Under the pieces are notes generated by a model. The model was not told where the DNA came from. It ran no database searches and worked only from the letters and a program-made list of their open reading frames with translations. Made by a program: the position numbers and the translations under genes. A stretch of DNA of 6,920 nucleotides, from positions 4,775 through 11,694 of the forward strand of contig WTJP01000093.1 of the NCBI GenBank assembly GCA_011526275.1. The letters run 5' to 3'. Shown here piece by piece: positions 6,178 to 6,920 of the stretch (position 1 is the stretch's first letter; each line of letters opens with the position of its first letter). The DNA comes from Candidatus Arcticimaribacter sp. (GTDB lineage: Bacteria > Bacteroidota > Bacteroidia > Flavobacteriales > Flavobacteriaceae).

Positions 6178-6858
6178 ATGTCCACGAAAATCATTGCCAT
6201 CGACGGTTTTGCTTCCACCGGGAAAAGCACCTTGTCTAAACGTTTAGCGCAGCACTTGGGCTTTACTTATATGGATACTGGCTATATGTTTCGTGTGGTG
6301 GCTTTACAGGTATTGAAAAATAAGTGGTTGGAAGCTGGTGAACTCAATGATGCAGCTTTGGCCTCTTTTCTTCCCGAGTTGAATTTCCATTGGGTTGACC
6401 AAGAAGATGGTTTAAAAGCGATGGGAGCGAATGGAGTGGTTTATGGAGAAGAAATTCGCACCCAAGAAGTTTCCGCCTTGGTGAGTCAGGTTGCGGCAAA
6501 CGCAGCTGTTCGGCAGCATTTGTTGGAGCAACAACGCAGTTTGGCAAAGTCGGCTAATGTTGTGATGGATGGCCGCGATATTGGAACAGTGGTTTTCCCG
6601 CAGGCCGATCTTAAGTTTTACTTAATCGCCCAAGCAGAGATTCGCGCACAACGCCGTTTTGACGAGATGCAAGCGAAGGGGCTAACTGCAGATTTTGACG
6701 CTATTTTAGCCAATGTAGTGGAACGCGATCATCTCGATAGTACTCGGGAAATTGCACCATTAAAGAAAGCAGACGACGCCATCGAAATCGACACCTCGCA
6801 TTTTACGGTGGAGGAGGTGTTTGCTTTACTCTGTAAACAGCTCCCTACTGACTTCTAG
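6178..6858 (+). CDS. cmk: (d)CMP kinase (cytidylate kinase)
   Basis: Transfers phosphate from ATP to CMP or dCMP, feeding CTP and dCTP pools in the cytoplasm. The protein is 226 residues, normal for bacterial Cmk. The P-loop GFASTGKST is at 10-18, and the nucleotide-monophosphate site includes DTGYMFR at 33-39, where the usual form is D[T/S]GAMYR; the R39 equivalent is kept. The family signature DGRDIGTVVFP is at 131-141, the lid-region RAQRRFDEMQAKG at 156-168, and RDHLDSTREIAPLKKADDAI at 183-202. I chose the ATG at 6178, 2 bp after the preceding stop; a TTG two codons upstream (6172) would overlap that gene and adds nothing conserved. It is probably co-transcribed with lon and the NRDE gene. 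The last 33 bp overlap the end of a convergent minus-strand gene. Confidence 0.96.
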   Translation: MSTKIIAIDGFASTGKSTLSKRLAQHLGFTYMDTGYMFRVVALQVLKNKWLEAGELNDAALASFLPELNFHWVDQEDGLKAMGANGVVYGEEIRTQEVSALVSQVAANAAVRQHLLEQQRSLAKSANVVMDGRDIGTVVFPQADLKFYLIAQAEIRAQRRFDEMQAKGLTADFDAILANVVERDHLDSTREIAPLKKADDAIEIDTSHFTVEEVFALLCKQLPTDF

Positions 6859-6920
6859 CTGTTGAAGCAAGCGTTTTAATTCCTCTGGGCGTTGGGTGCC
6901 CACCAAACATTTCTTTTTGT
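6826..6920 (-). CDS. 3' end of a convergent gene, possibly aldo/keto reductase (partial)
   Basis: Reading in from the right edge, the minus strand has 30 open codons to a TAA at 6828-6826. They contain 'CLVGTQRPEELKRLLQQL' and then EVSRELFTE. The segment 'LVGTxRPEELKxLL' resembles the C-terminal part of aldo/keto reductases, where a similar 'GTxxPExL' segment helps bind the cofactor's 2'-phosphate and is followed by a helix. This rests on about 20 residues and is tentative. The reading frame looks coding (amphipathic helix, no rare-looking codons), and its last 11 codons including the stop lie antisense to the end of cmk. Confidence 0.55.
   Translation of the reverse strand, partial: KKKCLVGTQRPEELKRLLQQLEVSRELFTE

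Noticed and set aside
6886..6902. Hairpin TGGGC-gttgggt-GCCCA as a terminator
   Set aside because: The stem is only 5 bp, no T-tract follows it directly on either strand, and it lies inside the convergent coding frame.

Overview
The window looks like Bacteroidota chromosome, most likely from a marine-type member of Flavobacteriales. The reasons are an ECF sigma factor with the Bacteroidota-style 'NCRTLISRAK' region 4, secreted DUF4097 and DUF2807 (GIN-type) proteins in its operon, an 816-residue LonA with an acidic N-terminal extension, start codons with no clear Shine-Dalgarno sequence, and tightly packed genes. The species cannot be fixed from the sequence alone. No mobile element, RNA gene or CRISPR array was found.

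Left half (23-2853, minus strand): a four-gene operon read right to left. The order is ECF sigma factor, small single-pass membrane protein (presumed anti-sigma), secreted DUF4097-type protein with a tyrosine-marked repeat, and secreted DUF2807-type protein with SGSG repeats. The first three genes overlap by 17 and 20 bp and the fourth starts 10 bp after the third. The layout suggests an envelope-sensing or envelope-remodelling unit: sigma factor and membrane partner in front, two exported beta-helix-like proteins behind. The DUF2807 gene carries an apparent single-base frameshift near 184. The in-frame product stops at 175, but the repeat pattern continues in the -1 frame to a stop at 23-25.

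Centre (2854-3004): a 151-bp divergent control region. Facing the sigma gene is a plausible ECF-type promoter (TGTAAC, 16 bp, TTCTTA), which would allow autoregulation. Facing lon is a 28-bp imperfect palindrome that overlaps a candidate Bacteroidota -7 box and ends 15 bp before the lon start. It can also form an RNA hairpin through G-U pairs.

Right half (3005-6858, plus strand): lon, an NRDE/TANGO2-type protein and cmk (cytidylate kinase), separated by 3 bp and 2 bp and so probably co-transcribed. The last ~95 bases hold the 3' end of a convergent minus-strand gene whose final codons overlap the end of cmk by 33 bp.

The genes belong to known families. The less ordinary points are the control palindrome at lon, the tyrosine ladder of the DUF4097 protein, the frameshift in the DUF2807 gene, and the overall make-up of the sigma-factor operon.
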